Positions 1 to 10,388 of a stretch of DNA of 64,000 nt are shown here, in pieces. The position numbers and the translations under genes are program-made. Under the pieces are notes generated by a model. It did no database searches. It was given only the letters and a program-made list of their open reading frames with translations, and had not been told where the DNA came from. The stretch's first letter is position 1; every line of letters starts with the position of its first letter. The DNA is from Ascaphus truei (lineage: Eukaryota; Chordata; Amphibia; Anura; Ascaphidae), in contig CM071579.1 of the NCBI GenBank assembly GCA_036426205.1, positions 14,206,915 through 14,270,914 of the forward strand. The letters run 5' to 3'.

Positions 1-1868
1 CGGAATAGGAGAAGGGCGACGGTATAGCAGAAGGGCGACTGAGCAGAGTGCAGGAATAGCAGAACGGCGACGACGAGGGGATAGGGCGCGATATAGAAGG
101 CGACGTTGCGAGGGCATATAAGCAGAAGGTGCGATAGAGAGCGGGATGAAGGCGCTGAAGAGAAGGGCGCGTATAGAGGCGACGTACAGCGCTACTTAGG
201 GTAAAGCAAGGCGAGGTAGCCAGCAAATAAAATATCCCTCTTTTGAATAGAGCCCCCTTTCGAGACACTAGGTGGCGCAGTAACCTGTACTTATGTCAAA
301 ATCATAATTTTGCTGTGTAATGTGGAGGGGGTGGGCCCTTATTTTAAGGGGTTGCACAAACTTTTGTGCAGCAGCCCCCCCCCCCCTATTACCTTCCCTC
401 CGGCATCAGCGGTTGTCATTTGACGTCACAGGATATGTGTCGTCACAACGTGTGCCATTGACCCCCAACGCCAACTTGTCATGGTGACGCATCGCCGGAG
501 AGCAGGTGATCTAGGTTAACAAGGCCTCGACGCGGCTCCCCCTGGCATTTAAATGTTGTGGGAAAGTGCGGGGCCTGTGTAAGTGCCGCACCCCCCCAGA
601 ACAATCTTGCGCCCCCCTAGTTAGAGCACCCCTTCCTTATTTATTGTGGGGGGAAATAAATATAGTATGATCATTTTATTAGACAAAGCCATGGTTTAGG
701 TGGTCACACGTTCCGACCTCACAGGGCACTGCTGCACTATATAGAATTGGGATATATTATCTCTGACTGGCTGTAGAACTGCCTGCGCGGCAGCAGCAGA
801 GGCCGGCGGATGAACACTTGACACTGTAAAATGTATCATACCAACTTGCTCTGTGGGAACTGGGAAGAACTAAACTTGAACTCTTAGCGGATCAGAGTCT
901 GCGTGTCTGCAGGTTACAATGCCTTTTATTGGAGCACATAAAATAATGTGTGTTACGCAGACTGCAGTATGTGTGTGGGTGTGTGTTGTGTGGGTGTGGG
1001 TACGCAGGACTGCACTGTGGTGTTTGCAAAACTAACGTAATCCACAGTTTAGACCCGTAACTTGGTCAAGGCGGTGCCCATTGGCGTCAGTCTGGTCCTG
1101 TAGGAAGCGAGCGTAAATACAACCCACCTTCCCGACACAGCAGAACCCAGCCCCAGCACTCATTTTAACCTTCTCTTCCCTCACCCCTCCCACACCCCAT
1201 CCGCCTACCAACGCACGCGGACAGCGGGCCCAGCCACTAAAGAACCTTCCCCCCACGCCACGCTCCACCCGCCGTCCACCACATCAACCGCAGGCACGTC
1301 ACAGGAAATCAAGAAATCCAACGCCTCTCATCCTAAAGCGCTCCACCGCTACTCCTCTCACCTTACATCCTTCACCTAATCTCCCCTCACTCCACATCTA
1401 GTCCCCCACTCTCCCCTCTCCATCTCTCCCTCTTAACGCCCTCTCCTCCCTTACTCCCCCATCACTCCTCCCAGCCTCTCTCCTCTATAACTCCTTCCCA
1501 CAACACTCGTCTCTACTCGCCTCCCTCCCCCCCCCCCCCCCCCCCCCCCTCCCCTCACGCTCTCTCTGGGTCCCTGCTATCTCTTTCTCAGACTTTCGCT
1601 TTGCCTTCCCACGTTGCTCTGTAAGAAGCCTGTGATTCCCGGCACTTTCCCGGGGACTTTGTCCCAAGAAGAAAATTCTTCGAGCAGTGATCATTCCCAT
1701 CCATCAGAAACATCTGGAGAAGTGCAGATGGACTAGAAATGGATCTGGTGCAGGGTGAGACTGTGTCCTGTACGACTGCAGCCACACGAGGCGCAGCAGG
1801 GACATAAGTGAGTATTCTGTGAAGAACAATTAACGTTCGCACAAATGCGCAGAGAGCGCAGCAAGTCC
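1..1868 (+). repeat. Tandem duplication, copy 1 (left end cut by window)
   Basis: This segment matches 1869-3737 nearly end to end in the same order: a GGGCGACGG minisatellite, the phrase CACTAGGTGGCGCAG, a hAT insertion, a GT repeat near 970-1000, a pyrimidine-rich tract, and a tail containing CATCTGGAGAAGTGCAGA. Compared with copy 2 it carries many one-base insertions and deletions and a broken GT run. I see no coding sequence; short open frames do not match between the copies. The indel pattern could be true divergence or uncorrected long-read error. Confidence 0.85.
346..634. mobile_element. hAT-type non-autonomous element, family B (copy in duplication copy 1)
   Basis: Starts AAGGGGTTGCACAAAC and ends GTTAGAGCACCCCTT, with the 8-bp duplication CCTTATTT at 337-344 and 635-642. 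It is the same insertion as at 2137-2421 and was therefore carried along by the segmental duplication. No transposase is present. Confidence 0.7.
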
Positions 1869-1870
1869 CA

Positions 1871-2008
1871 TAGCAGAAGGGCGACGGAATAGCAGAAGGG
1901 CGACGGTATAGCAGAAGGGCGACGGTATAGCAGAAGGGCGACGGAATAGCAGAAGGGCGACGGAATAGCAGAAGGGCGACGGTATAGCAGAAGGGCGACG
2001 GTGTAGCA
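1871..2008 (+). repeat. 19-bp minisatellite
   Basis: About seven head-to-tail units of AATAGCAGAAGGGCGACGG or a one-base variant. A ragged version of the same array occupies roughly 1-205 at the window start, where units are interrupted by extra bases. Confidence 0.9.
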
Positions 2009-2136
2009 CCCAGCAAATAAAATATCCCTCTTATTGATAAGAAGCCCCCTTTCTGAGACACTAGGTGGCGCAGTAACCCTGCTACTTTATGTCCAAAATC
2101 ATAATTTTTGCTGTGTAATGTGTTGGTCCCTTATTT

Positions 2137-2421
2137 AAGGGGTGCACAAACTTTTTGTGCAGCTCCCCCCCCCCCTTTACCTTCCCTCCGGCATCAGCGG
2201 TGTCATTTGACGTCACAAGGTCATGTGTCGTCACAACGTGTTGCCATTTGACCCCCAACGCCACGTTGTCATGGTGACGCATCGCCGGAGAGCAGGTTAT
2301 AGGTATACAGAGGCCTCGCGCGCTCCCCTGGCATTTAAATGTTGTGGGGAAAGTGCGGGGCCTGTGTAAGTGCCGCACGCCCCCCAGAAAATCTTGCGCC
2401 CCCCTAGTTAGAGCACCCCTG
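2137..2421. mobile_element. hAT-type non-autonomous element, family B
   Basis: A 285-bp element with termini AAGGGGTGCACAAAC and GTTAGAGCACCCCTG, flanked by a perfect 8-bp duplication CCTTATTT (2129-2136 and 2422-2429). Eight-base target duplications and CAGGGGTG-like ends are typical of the hAT superfamily. The interior is CpG-rich, with GACGTCAC and GTCATGGTGACGC, and is shared with the copies at 9417-9782 and 37139-37446. It encodes nothing and would need a transposase supplied in trans. Confidence 0.82.
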
Positions 2422-2766
2422 CCTTATTTATGTGTGGGGGGAAATAACATAATAGTATGATCCATTTTATTAGACAAAGCCATGGTTTAGTGGTCACACG
2501 TTCCGACCTCACAGGGCACTGCTGCACTTATATAGAATTGGGATATATTATCTCTGACTGGCTGTAGAACTGCCTGCGCGGCAGCAGCAGAGGCCGGGCG
2601 GATGAACACTTGTACACTGTAAAATGTATCATACCAACTATTGCTCTGTGGGAACTGGGAAGAACTAAACTTGAACTCTGTTAGCCGGATCAGAGTCTGC
2701 GTGTCTGCAGGTTACAATGCCTTTTATTGGAGCGACATAAAATAAGTGTGTGTTACGCAGACTGCA

Positions 2767-2769
<3 letters not shown>

Positions 2770-2802
<33 letters not shown>
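2770..2802 (+). repeat. (GT)n microsatellite
   Basis: About 16 uninterrupted GT units. The equivalent run in copy 1 (about 970-1000) is broken by extra Gs and missing bases. Confidence 0.97.
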
Positions 2803-2805
<3 letters not shown>

Positions 2806-2919
2806 GCAGGCTGCACTGTGTGTTGCAAACTAACTAAATCCACATTTAGCCCCTTAACTGTGTCACTGCCATTGGCTCATTCTGGTCCTTGGAGGAACTG
2901 CATCTGTACATTACTAACC

Positions 2920-3425
2920 CATCCTTCTGCCCCGCATACAGCTATCAACCCCCACCCCCATCACTCGCACCCTCTTACTACTTCCTCTTTGCTCTTCCCC
3001 CCGTCACTCTCCCCCCCTCTCTTCACCTCACCCTCTTACTCCCTCCTCCACCCAACTCTCCACTCTCCCCTCTCTCCTTCACTCCTCCCCCCTCTTACTC
3101 CTCCCCACTCCTCCCACCACTCTCCCTCTCACTTCACTCTCCCCCTCTCACCGTCCCTCCTCCCCTCCTCTCCCTCGTCCCCCTCTCTCCTTCACACAAT
3201 TCTCCTCCCTCTTAACTACTGCTTCTCCTCCTCCACCACTCTCCCCCCCTCTCTCTCTCCACGTCTCATCTCCCTCTTACGCCCTCCTCCCTCCCTTCCA
3301 CATACCGGCCCCCCCCTCACTCTCTCCCCCTCCCCCCCTCTCTCTCTCTACTCCTTCCCCCACCACTCTCTCTCTCTCTCTCTCCCCCTCCCCCCACCCC
3401 CCCCCCCCCCCCCCCCTCGCCCCCT
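2920..3425 (+). repeat. Pyrimidine-rich (CCCTCT)n-like low-complexity tract
   Basis: About 500 bases composed almost only of C and T, ending in (CT)n and a C homopolymer. It contains long spurious open frames rich in Pro, Ser and Leu. A shorter, more degraded version is at about 1325-1560. Such polypurine/polypyrimidine mirror tracts can form triplex DNA; that is inference. Confidence 0.9.
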
Positions 3426-3821
3426 CCCGGTCTGCTTCTGGTCCCTGCTATCTCTTTCTCAGACATTCGCTTTGCCCTTTCCCACGTTGCTCTGTTAAGA
3501 AGCCTGTGATTCCCGGCACTTTCTCCGGGGACTTTGTCCCAGAGAAACTTCTTCGCAGTGATCATTCCTCATCCATCATAGAAACATCTGGAGAAGTGCA
3601 GAGGCTAGAAATGGATCTGTGCAGGGTGAGACGTGTCCTGTACCGACTGCAGCCACACGAGGGCGCAGCAGGGACATAAGTGAGTATTCTGTGAAGAACA
3701 ATTAACGTTCGCAAATGCAGCAGAGAGCGCAGCAGTCCCCGACTTATAAAGAGTGTTAAAAAATGCCAAACCTGTAAAACATAGGGGTGACATCAAAAGC
3801 ACAACCATTACCCCTCCTGCT

Positions 3822-4018
3822 CGGTCCTTATTCCTTATACGTCTTGCAGCCCGTCCTGTCTTATTCCTTATAAACACTGCCCTGTCCTGTTATTCCTTAT
3901 ACACCCTGCACCCCACCCTGTCTTATTCCTTATACGCCCTGCGCCCCGTTCTGTCTTATTCCTTATACACCCTGCACCTGTCCTGTCTTATTCCTTATAC
4001 ACCCTGCACCTGTCCTGT
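3822..4018 (+). repeat. 33-bp minisatellite, block 1
   Basis: Six irregular units built on CCTGTCTTATTCCTTATACA followed by CCCTGCACCCCGT, with units 29-34 bp long. The same repeat resumes at 4275 and again at 5055. Confidence 0.88.
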
Positions 4019-4274
4019 CCAGCCAGAGACTGACATGGAGGGCCACCTGCTTAAGGTACCTCCTGAGACTTTGGGGTGATAGGCTGGTAATGGGAATATC
4101 CCTCCAGTCCTGCAGATAGGGTCTGGGGAAGTAAGTTAGCCCTTACACAGGGATAGGGGTTTGTTATTTAGTTGTTTTTGTATGTTTTGCCTGGATAAAG
4201 GAACAGGCTCAATAAAGCCGAGATATAATTTCACCCACATCGGTCTCCACTATATGTACCTCTGCACACATCTC
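4019..4274. other. Single-copy spacer between minisatellite blocks
   Basis: No repeat units and no convincing gene. It contains an AATAAA hexamer at 4211-4216, but no coding region leads into it, so I do not call a polyadenylation site. Confidence 0.5.
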
Positions 4275-4737
4275 TTACAGCCCTGGACCCCATCCTGTCT
4301 TATTCCTTAAACTCCCTGCACCCTGTCCTGTCTTATTCCTCATACGCCCTGCACCCCGTCCTGTCTTATTCCTTATACATCCTGCACCCCGTCTTGTCTT
4401 ATTCCTCATCCGCCCTGCACCCCGTCCTGTCTTATTCCTTGTACACCCTGCACCCCTCCTGTCTTGTTCCTTATACACCCTGCACCCCATCCTGTCTTAT
4501 TCCTTATACACCCTGCACCCCGTCCTGTCTTATTCCTTATACACCCTGCACCCGTCCTGTCTTATTCCTTATACACCCTGCACCCGTCCTGTCTTATTCC
4601 TTATACACCCTGCACCCCGTCCTGTCTTATTCCTTATACACCCTGCACCCCATCCTGTCTTATTCCTTATACACCCTGCACCCGTCCTGTCTTATTCCTT
4701 ATACACCCTGCACCCGTCCTGTCTTATTCCTTATACA
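4275..4737 (+). repeat. 33-bp minisatellite, block 2
   Basis: About 14 units of the 32/33-bp repeat, the most regular block. Because 33 is divisible by three the array stays open in several frames and yields artificial proteins of about 100-150 residues. It stops abruptly where a foldback element begins. Confidence 0.93.
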
Positions 4738-4945
4738 GGGTAAAGAGAATAGTCCAGGCACACGGTCTTATCACAAAGTAGAAAATGTAATCCAGCATAA
4801 ATGCGACGTTTCGGCTGCACACAGGCAGCCTTTGTCGAGGTGAGAGCGCTCACCCTGCCTGTGTGCAGCCGAAACGTCGGATTTATGCTGGATTAAATGT
4901 TCTACTTTGTGATAAGACCGTGTGCCTGGACTGTTCTCTTTACCC
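4738..4945. mobile_element. Foldback element with hairpin-GAAACGTCG motif
   Basis: Two ~100-base arms are almost perfect reverse complements: GGGTAAAGAGAATAGTCC at the left and GGACTGTTCTCTTTACCC at the right, centred near 4842. Each arm carries CAGCCGAAACGTCG; in the left arm, read on the minus strand, the hairpin GGCTGC...GCAGCC precedes GAAACGTCG. It sits at the edge of the minisatellite. No coding capacity. It may be two copies of a small retroelement tail in head-to-head orientation rather than a DNA transposon. Confidence 0.8.
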
Positions 4946-5054
4946 AGATACCACTTGGGGACCTGGTAGGACGATCCCCCTTGGTCTGTGGGCACCGGCA
5001 GGTGACATTATAGTGCTTCATTGATTGTGTGCCAGATCACCTCTTTCTATTGAT

Positions 5055-5175
5055 TATTCCTTATACACCCTGTGCCCCGTCCTGTTTTATTCCTTATACA
5101 CCCTGTGCCCCGTCCTGTCTTATTCCTTATTCACCCTGCGCCCGTCCTGTCTTATTCCTTATACGTCCCGCACCA
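5055..5175 (+). repeat. 33-bp minisatellite, block 3
   Basis: Three to four units of the same repeat with CCCTGTGCCCCGT variants, separated from block 2 by the foldback element and about 110 bases of other DNA. Confidence 0.85.
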
Positions 5176-5859
5176 CATCCTCTCTTCCTCCTTATACCAC
5201 ATTTTCTTTAAATACCACGTGCCTTCTCTTGCCTTTGTTTGGAAAAACACTCAGTTGTCCTGCTTGCCTTTCCGTGTCCATGTTAATCAATAATCTATAT
5301 GCCTATCAATAAGGTGCCTTTCTAAGAAGCTCACTCCCTGGAGGGGTTTGTGCTTAACAGATGGTTGGAAGAATATCAGGAAACAGAAAGCAGAGCAGAC
5401 GGAAAAGATTTAGCAAAATATAAGTTCCATATTTATGGTGTTGGGTCCATAGGGACGGACATAGGAACATGAGGAGGGCAGCTGGGGATGGGATGGGAAG
5501 GGTGACACGCCAGAGACATACTGTATGCGTCTTGGGATGGTTTCAACTGCTTTCTCCTTATTTCCATGCGGTTTTAGGATAACATGTCTCATAACTGTGT
5601 CTATGACAGCACGTTGTGTGCATTATCCTCCTTATATAATCCTCTCTCCGTACTTTATATTTGGTAACTTCCTTGCGATACTTAAATTATTTATGTAATA
5701 ATTCAGTTACTTTGTATATAGATTTTATTAGATCTTGCCGTGCTCTGCAATTCCCTCCCACGCAGCGTCTAAAGGCCTGATGGAGAAATAGTTATGTGCT
5801 GGACGGATGTTGTTTCTCGCACACCCTCAGCACAGGGAACAACTGCAGAAGGAGTGCTT
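5176..5859. other. No feature recognised
   Basis: AT-rich unique sequence. Open frames are 60-95 codons, without recognisable domains or paired splice sites that I can support. Confidence 0.5.
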
Positions 5860-6120
5860 ATAATAATAATAATAAGGCTTTTCTCCCAATGGGACGCAAA
5901 GCGCATTACAGTGTAGTGCGCAGCACATAGGAGCGGTACGGACTAAGTCATTGCCCAGACGAGCTTAAAGAGCTTACAATCTATGTTGTTGGTACCGGAG
6001 GCACAGGAGGATAAAGTGACTTGCACAAGGAGCTGACACCGGGAATGTTTCCAGGTTCCCCGGTTTAAAACCCTGTGCCGTTGTTTACAGAGTCAGTGTC
6101 TTTACTCACTGAGCCGCTCC
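5860..6120 (-). mobile_element. tRNA-derived SINE, minus strand
   Basis: On the minus strand it begins GGCTCAGTGAGTAAAGACAC, a tRNA-like head with a plausible A box; a B-box-like GGTTTTAAACC follows. It continues through AGATTGTAAGCTCTTTAAGC and ends in a TTATTA microsatellite (plus-strand TAATAATAATAATAA). The copies at 16629-16852 and 58935-59190 share the whole layout. SINEs of this type are transcribed by RNA polymerase III and mobilised by a LINE partner; I cannot name the partner. Confidence 0.75.
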
Positions 6121-6995
6121 CGCGCCATATGACCTTCGTGTACCCCAGCCCCTTCCCACTCACCGCTCCGTGTACTGCAGAGTTCATCTATATTGTGTGC
6201 GCGCCCTTTGGCAGACTGCGGAGGAAGAGAAGGTGGGAGTAGACTTTGGCCGGGGCGTACGTATGGTTTAGGACTGAAAGACGGCCCACATTAAGGTTAG
6301 AATATGGAGATGGTTGGAGGACTATGACGCGGCAAAAGTAAGACGTATGAGGGTATTTCAAGGGATTGGAAGAGGGAGCTATGGCCAACCCCACAACCAT
6401 AGGCATTCAGCCGTAGACTGATTGGCATTGCCCGCGATTTGAGCGGACAACGTTTCGGTGAGTTTGGCGTTGCAGTTCAAACCATATCAGCTTCTCTCTG
6501 CACCAGATCTAGAGCAATAGGCTGTGTGAGTGCGGGGATAGGGGCCCAGCCTCTTGTGTACAAGAAGAGTCTGTGGAGAGTTCAGGCTGCAAGGGCCTGA
6601 GGGCGTCTAACAAAGCCCCATTCTGTGTCTCTGCGGAAATCAACTTTATTGGCTTGTTGCACTACAAGGACACTTGTGATTCAGCTACGAAGCAAAGGTC
6701 AGGAGGGGTCACTGTGCCTCATTCTTTTCACGGGGGCACTCATGTTAATTTTAACAATACATGGTCTTCGAGGGGCACAGAAGGACTCAGATCTGCCCAC
6801 TCCCGTTTATAACTGAGAACATCGCTCAGAAGTGTGATTAACCACAAGCATTGCGTCCGAGATCAATCAGTTCATAGCCCTGGCTTCTAACAGATAAAAA
6901 GGAGGTGATAACTCCTGCTGTGCTACCTGCGCTCACCACAAGGCGGAGACAATCTTTAGAGGTTTTTGTCGCTGGTTTGAAATCATACCCTAATG
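6121..6995. other. No feature recognised
   Basis: Unique sequence with only short open frames on both strands; no domain, RNA gene or repeat identified. Confidence 0.5.
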
Positions 6996-7080
6996 CAGGA
7001 GTGGCCAACTCCAGTCCTCAAGGGCCACCAACAGGTCAGGTTTTAAGGATATCCCTGCTGAAGCAAGGATATCCTTAAAA
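6996..7080. mobile_element. hAT-type palindromic element, family A (partial)
   Basis: CAGGAGTGGCCAACTCCAGT followed by CTCAAGGGCCACCAACAGG and then a shortened centre (GATATCCCTGCTGAAGCAAG). The right terminal repeat is missing; the copy breaks off into an ATTATTATT stretch. Confidence 0.8.
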
Positions 7081-7737
7081 CATTATTATTATCGTCATCC
7101 GCAACCAGAGACATTTTCTTAAATATTAACCTTTGAGCTGCCAGGGGGCATGCAAAACAGCAAAGGGGTTATTAGCCCAGGGATAAATGGATTTGTGATG
7201 CTTTTACTTTACATTCCCAAAGACCGAAATATGCGCTCCATTTGGGAGAGAGAGTGGCGGGTAATCCGTTTAAAGGCAGGCATTGGGATAAGGGGGGAAG
7301 CAAAAACATAACGCACTTTTCAGCGAAGTATCAGAGAATTTCAGTGACAAGTAGGGAGCGAGCCTCATTAATTACATTTATAATGAGAATACATTATGAG
7401 CCAACGTATGTATCTGTGGATCAAATCGGTGTCAGCATCACTGCTGTTGTAGACTTATATCTTGCATGGCTGCATTTGGCATTTTAATTGTCATTTGTAG
7501 CCCCCAATGCCCAAATCTCACCCATGGCAGGTGGGTGTTTGCCCGCAGGAGGTCTCCCTTGCCGTCTGGAGTTATTTGATGCCATGACTGGCTGAGACAG
7601 CAGCCAACACTTTGAGCCAAACCACAAGTGAACTGAGATCTCAAGAAGCCTTCTGATTGTTTAGTTTCTTTTGTAAGGGACCCAAGCTGTTCCACTCAGA
7701 TGCTGGCTAACAAGGCGCCAAAGGGGTGAGGCCAGGA
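7081..7737. other. No feature recognised
   Basis: Unique sequence without a supported gene. The open frames of 79-85 codons show no recognisable motif. Confidence 0.5.
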
Positions 7738-7944
7738 GAGAGACGGGAACAGAGAGAGAGAGAGAGAGAGAGAGAGGGGAGAGACAGGGGAAGAGAGAGG
7801 GAGAGATAGAGAGGGAGAGAGACAGGGAAACAGAGAGAGAGGGGAGAGACAAGGGGAAGAGAGAGGGAGAGATAGAGAGAGAGACAGGAACAGAGAGCAA
7901 GAGAGGGGAGAGACAGGGAAACAGAGAGAGACAGGGAAACTAGA
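7738..7944 (+). repeat. (GA)n-rich microsatellite cluster
   Basis: Imperfect GAGAGA and GGGAGAGACAGGG units. It is purine-only over most of its length and resumes briefly at 8283-8325 on the other side of the inserted MITE, so the MITE seems to have landed inside it. Confidence 0.93.
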
Positions 7945-7967
7945 GAGGTAATAATAAGAAGAATATA

Positions 7968-8282
7968 CAGGCATGCCCCGCATTAACGTACGCAATGGGT
8001 CCAGAGCATGTATGTAAAGCGAAAATGTACTTAAAGTGAAGCAGAACCTTTTCCCCACTTATTGATGCATGTACTGTACTGCAATCATCATATACGTGCA
8101 TAACTGATGTACAGAACACATGTGTAACAGGCTCTATAGTCTCCCCGCTTGCGCACAGCTTCTGTACAGGTAGGGAGCTGGTATTGCTGACAGGCGCATG
8201 CGTGAGCTGCAGTTTGCCTATTGGGCGATATGTCCTTACTCGCGAGTGCACTTAAAGTAAGTGTCCTTAAACCGAGGTATGG
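7968..8282. mobile_element. Tc1/mariner-like MITE
   Basis: Begins TA-CAGGCATGCCCCGCATTAAC and ends AAACCGAGGTATGG. Phrases such as TGGGTCCAGAGCATG and TGTAAAGCGAAAATG resemble the terminal regions of Tc2-like mariner derivatives seen in other vertebrates, which begin CAGGCATACC. The element interrupts the GA repeat. No transposase. The right end is diverged, so the family assignment is tentative. Confidence 0.6.
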
Positions 8283-8478
8283 AGAGAAGAGAGTGTGTGA
8301 GTGAGAGAGAGACAGGGAAACTAGAGTGGAATCAAACCAAACACCGCGAGAAAAAGCTGGAAAATGAAAATCTGTTTTTTTTTGTTTTTTTGTTAAATCC
8401 AACACTTGGCGTTATTAGACATTTTCAGCTCAATATTTGACATCTCCAGTTGTTGTCAGTATGTGACAGATACGTATG

Positions 8479-8884
8479 TGCAGGCCTGAGAGAGGCCCTG
8501 TAGGACAGATAACTGCAGGCCTGAGAGAGGCCCTTTGTAGGACAGATAAGTGCAGGGCTGAGAGAGGCCCTGTAGGACAGATAAGTGCAGGGCTGAGAGA
8601 GGCCCTGTAGGACAGATAACTGCAGGCCTGAGAGGGGCCCTTTGTAGGATAGATGTGTGCAGGGCTGAGAGGGGCCCTTTGTAGGATAGATGTGTGCAGG
8701 GCTGAGAGGGGCCCTTTGTAGGATAGATGTGTGCAGGGCTGAGAGAGGCCCTTTGTAGGACAGATAAGTGCAGGGCTGAGAGAGGCCCTTTGTAGGACAG
8801 ATAAGTGCAGGGCTGAGAGAGGCCCTTTGTAGGACAGATGTGTGCAGGGCTGAGAGAGGCCCTTTGTAGGACAGAAAGTGCAGC
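8479..8884 (+). repeat. 35-38 bp minisatellite, 11 units
   Basis: Units of the form GTGCAGGGCTGAGAGAGGCC followed by CTTTGTAGGACAGATAA. Two subtypes alternate in blocks: three adjacent units have GATAGATGTGTG, the others GACAGATAAGTG or GACAGATAACTG. The minus strand gives open frames of 160-194 codons that are artefacts of the array. Confidence 0.92.
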
Positions 8885-9408
8885 CGGAGGCGATAGTCTG
8901 ATTGAAAGTAACTTCTCCTGACGTGATGGACACAACCAAACACAGGGGGAAGAGGGGAGTGTGGGAGCCTCCGGAAACAGTCACTCCACTTATTAAAGGC
9001 GCGATCCAAGAAATATCCTACATGTGTTTTTTTAATAAATCAGTTCTGTAGTATTAGATAATACTTACTATTTTTTTTTTCTTTTTAATTCAACTCTTAA
9101 TGCCATTTTTAATGAGTTTCAATATACTGAGCATCCTTTGCTTTCAATAGCAGGCTTCAGCCCACCTCCCCAGCAGTGCAAGATCTTTGTAACACTTTCC
9201 TGTTTGTAATAATTTGTTGCCAATATTCCCAGCAGTTTGAGCTACAAACTGTAACAATAGATACTGCTACCTCAGTAATGTAAGAATACATTGTAGCTGC
9301 TGAGTTACACTGACTGAAGAATTGATTGAAACTGAAAAGGCAGCCATTTAGTGAACCCTGGGAAGAAGATTTGTGCTGTTCGCTCACGAGAGAAAGAATC
9401 AATCGGCA
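8885..9408. other. No feature recognised
   Basis: AT-rich unique DNA with poly-T runs; no gene or repeat that I recognise. Confidence 0.5.
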
Positions 9409-9416
9409 GCTTAGGT

Positions 9417-9782
9417 CAGGGGAGCGCAAACTTTTGGCACTGCGCCCCCTGCCTGATCCTCCTCGCCCTAACGCCCCCTCACCTCGCTCGGCGGGGTCAA
9501 ATGACGCAACGGCGTCACGTGTCGTGACGTCACGTGACCCCGTTACCATGGAGAGCGCCGTGTGACGTCACTCCGCATGGCACTGCGGCGTCATTTGACG
9601 CGGCGTTGCCATGGTGACGCGTCACAACAACGCGTCTGAACCCCGGTAAGCGAGTTGCAGAGGCCTCACGCGAACCCTTGGCATTTCATTTTAATGCCTC
9701 GGAGAAGTGCGGGGGCCTCTGCAAGCCGTCCCCACCCCCCAAAAAATACCACGCCCCCCCCCCCCCACTTTGTGCATTGCTG
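9417..9782. mobile_element. hAT-type non-autonomous element, family B
   Basis: Termini CAGGGGAGCGCAAAC and TTGTGCATTGCTG, with a perfect 8-bp target duplication GCTTAGGT at 9409-9416 and 9783-9790. The interior has the family's CpG-rich core (GTCACGTGACCCCG, GTTGCCATGGTGACGCG), then GTTGCAGAGGCCTCACGCG and a C-rich tail. It is 366 bp long and has no coding capacity. The target duplication makes this insertion secure. Confidence 0.88.
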
Positions 9783-9790
9783 GCTTAGGT

Positions 9791-10240
9791 AATTAGTTTT
9801 ATATAAAGGTAATCAAATTGTATATTAAAACAAACCACAAAAAAAAGATGACACATTTTTTCTTAAATCCCAGCAATGTTTGGCAACGTGCGCCCGGCTC
9901 CTCTGTCTGCGAAAGGTTGGGGCTCGCAATCCGGAGGCACATGGGTGCAAAGTACCTATCATCAGAACATTACATTAAAAAGAGACCATGATGCCCCAGC
10001 CTCACTTAGCGATATACCGTGAAGTGAAATAACTCGCCCATGTAACGCCTTCTCTATCATCTGCTAACAGCTGCCTCCTGATTGAAGTTGACTTTAATAG
10101 CTCTGAAAATGAAATCCCCGCGAGTACACGTTACCTGCTGCTATTCTCACACCCACAGAGGGGCTCAAACCTAACTCAGGGCAGCATGCAGAAGTGCCAC
10201 ACTGTGCAGAGATCAGGGAGGGTATAAGAGGACCCTCTCT
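9791..10240. other. No feature recognised
   Basis: Unique sequence between two hAT copies; no supported gene. Confidence 0.5.
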
Positions 10241-10388
10241 ATAGGAGTGGCCAACTCACGTCCTCGAGGGCCTCCAACCAGTCAGGTTTTCATTATATCC
10301 CTGCTCCAGCACACCTGTGCTGAAGCAGGGATATCCTGAAAACCTGACCGGTTGGTTGGCCCTTGAGGGCGTGAGTTGGCCACTCCTG
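10241..10388. mobile_element. hAT-type palindromic element, family A
   Basis: Nearly complete self-complementary copy: AGGAGTGGCCAACTC at the left and GAGTTGGCCACTCCT at the right, with ATATCCCTGCTCCAGCAC and GTGCTGAAGCAGGGATAT in the centre. It would fold into one long hairpin. No convincing target duplication remains. Confidence 0.85.

Larger units (their letters stand above)
1869..3737 (+). repeat. Tandem duplication, copy 2
   Basis: This is the second, cleaner copy of the ~1.87-kb unit. It begins with about seven regular minisatellite units, continues through a hAT element, a (GT)n run and a long CT-rich tract, and ends at GAGAGCGCAGCAGTCCCC. The junction with copy 1 lies where CAGCAAGTCCC is followed directly by the minisatellite. 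No gene is evident. Confidence 0.85.

Noticed and set aside
2746..3498. A 250-codon Pro/Ser/Leu-rich frame
   Set aside because: Runs through a GT microsatellite and a CT tract; the corresponding part of duplication copy 1 is not open.
4211..4216. Polyadenylation signal of a gene
   Set aside because: No coding region or exon leads into it; AATAAA is frequent by chance in AT-rich DNA.
8425..9009. Minus-strand frames of 159-194 codons with LSYKGPLSALH repeats
   Set aside because: Product of the 11-unit minisatellite; three overlapping frames are equally open.
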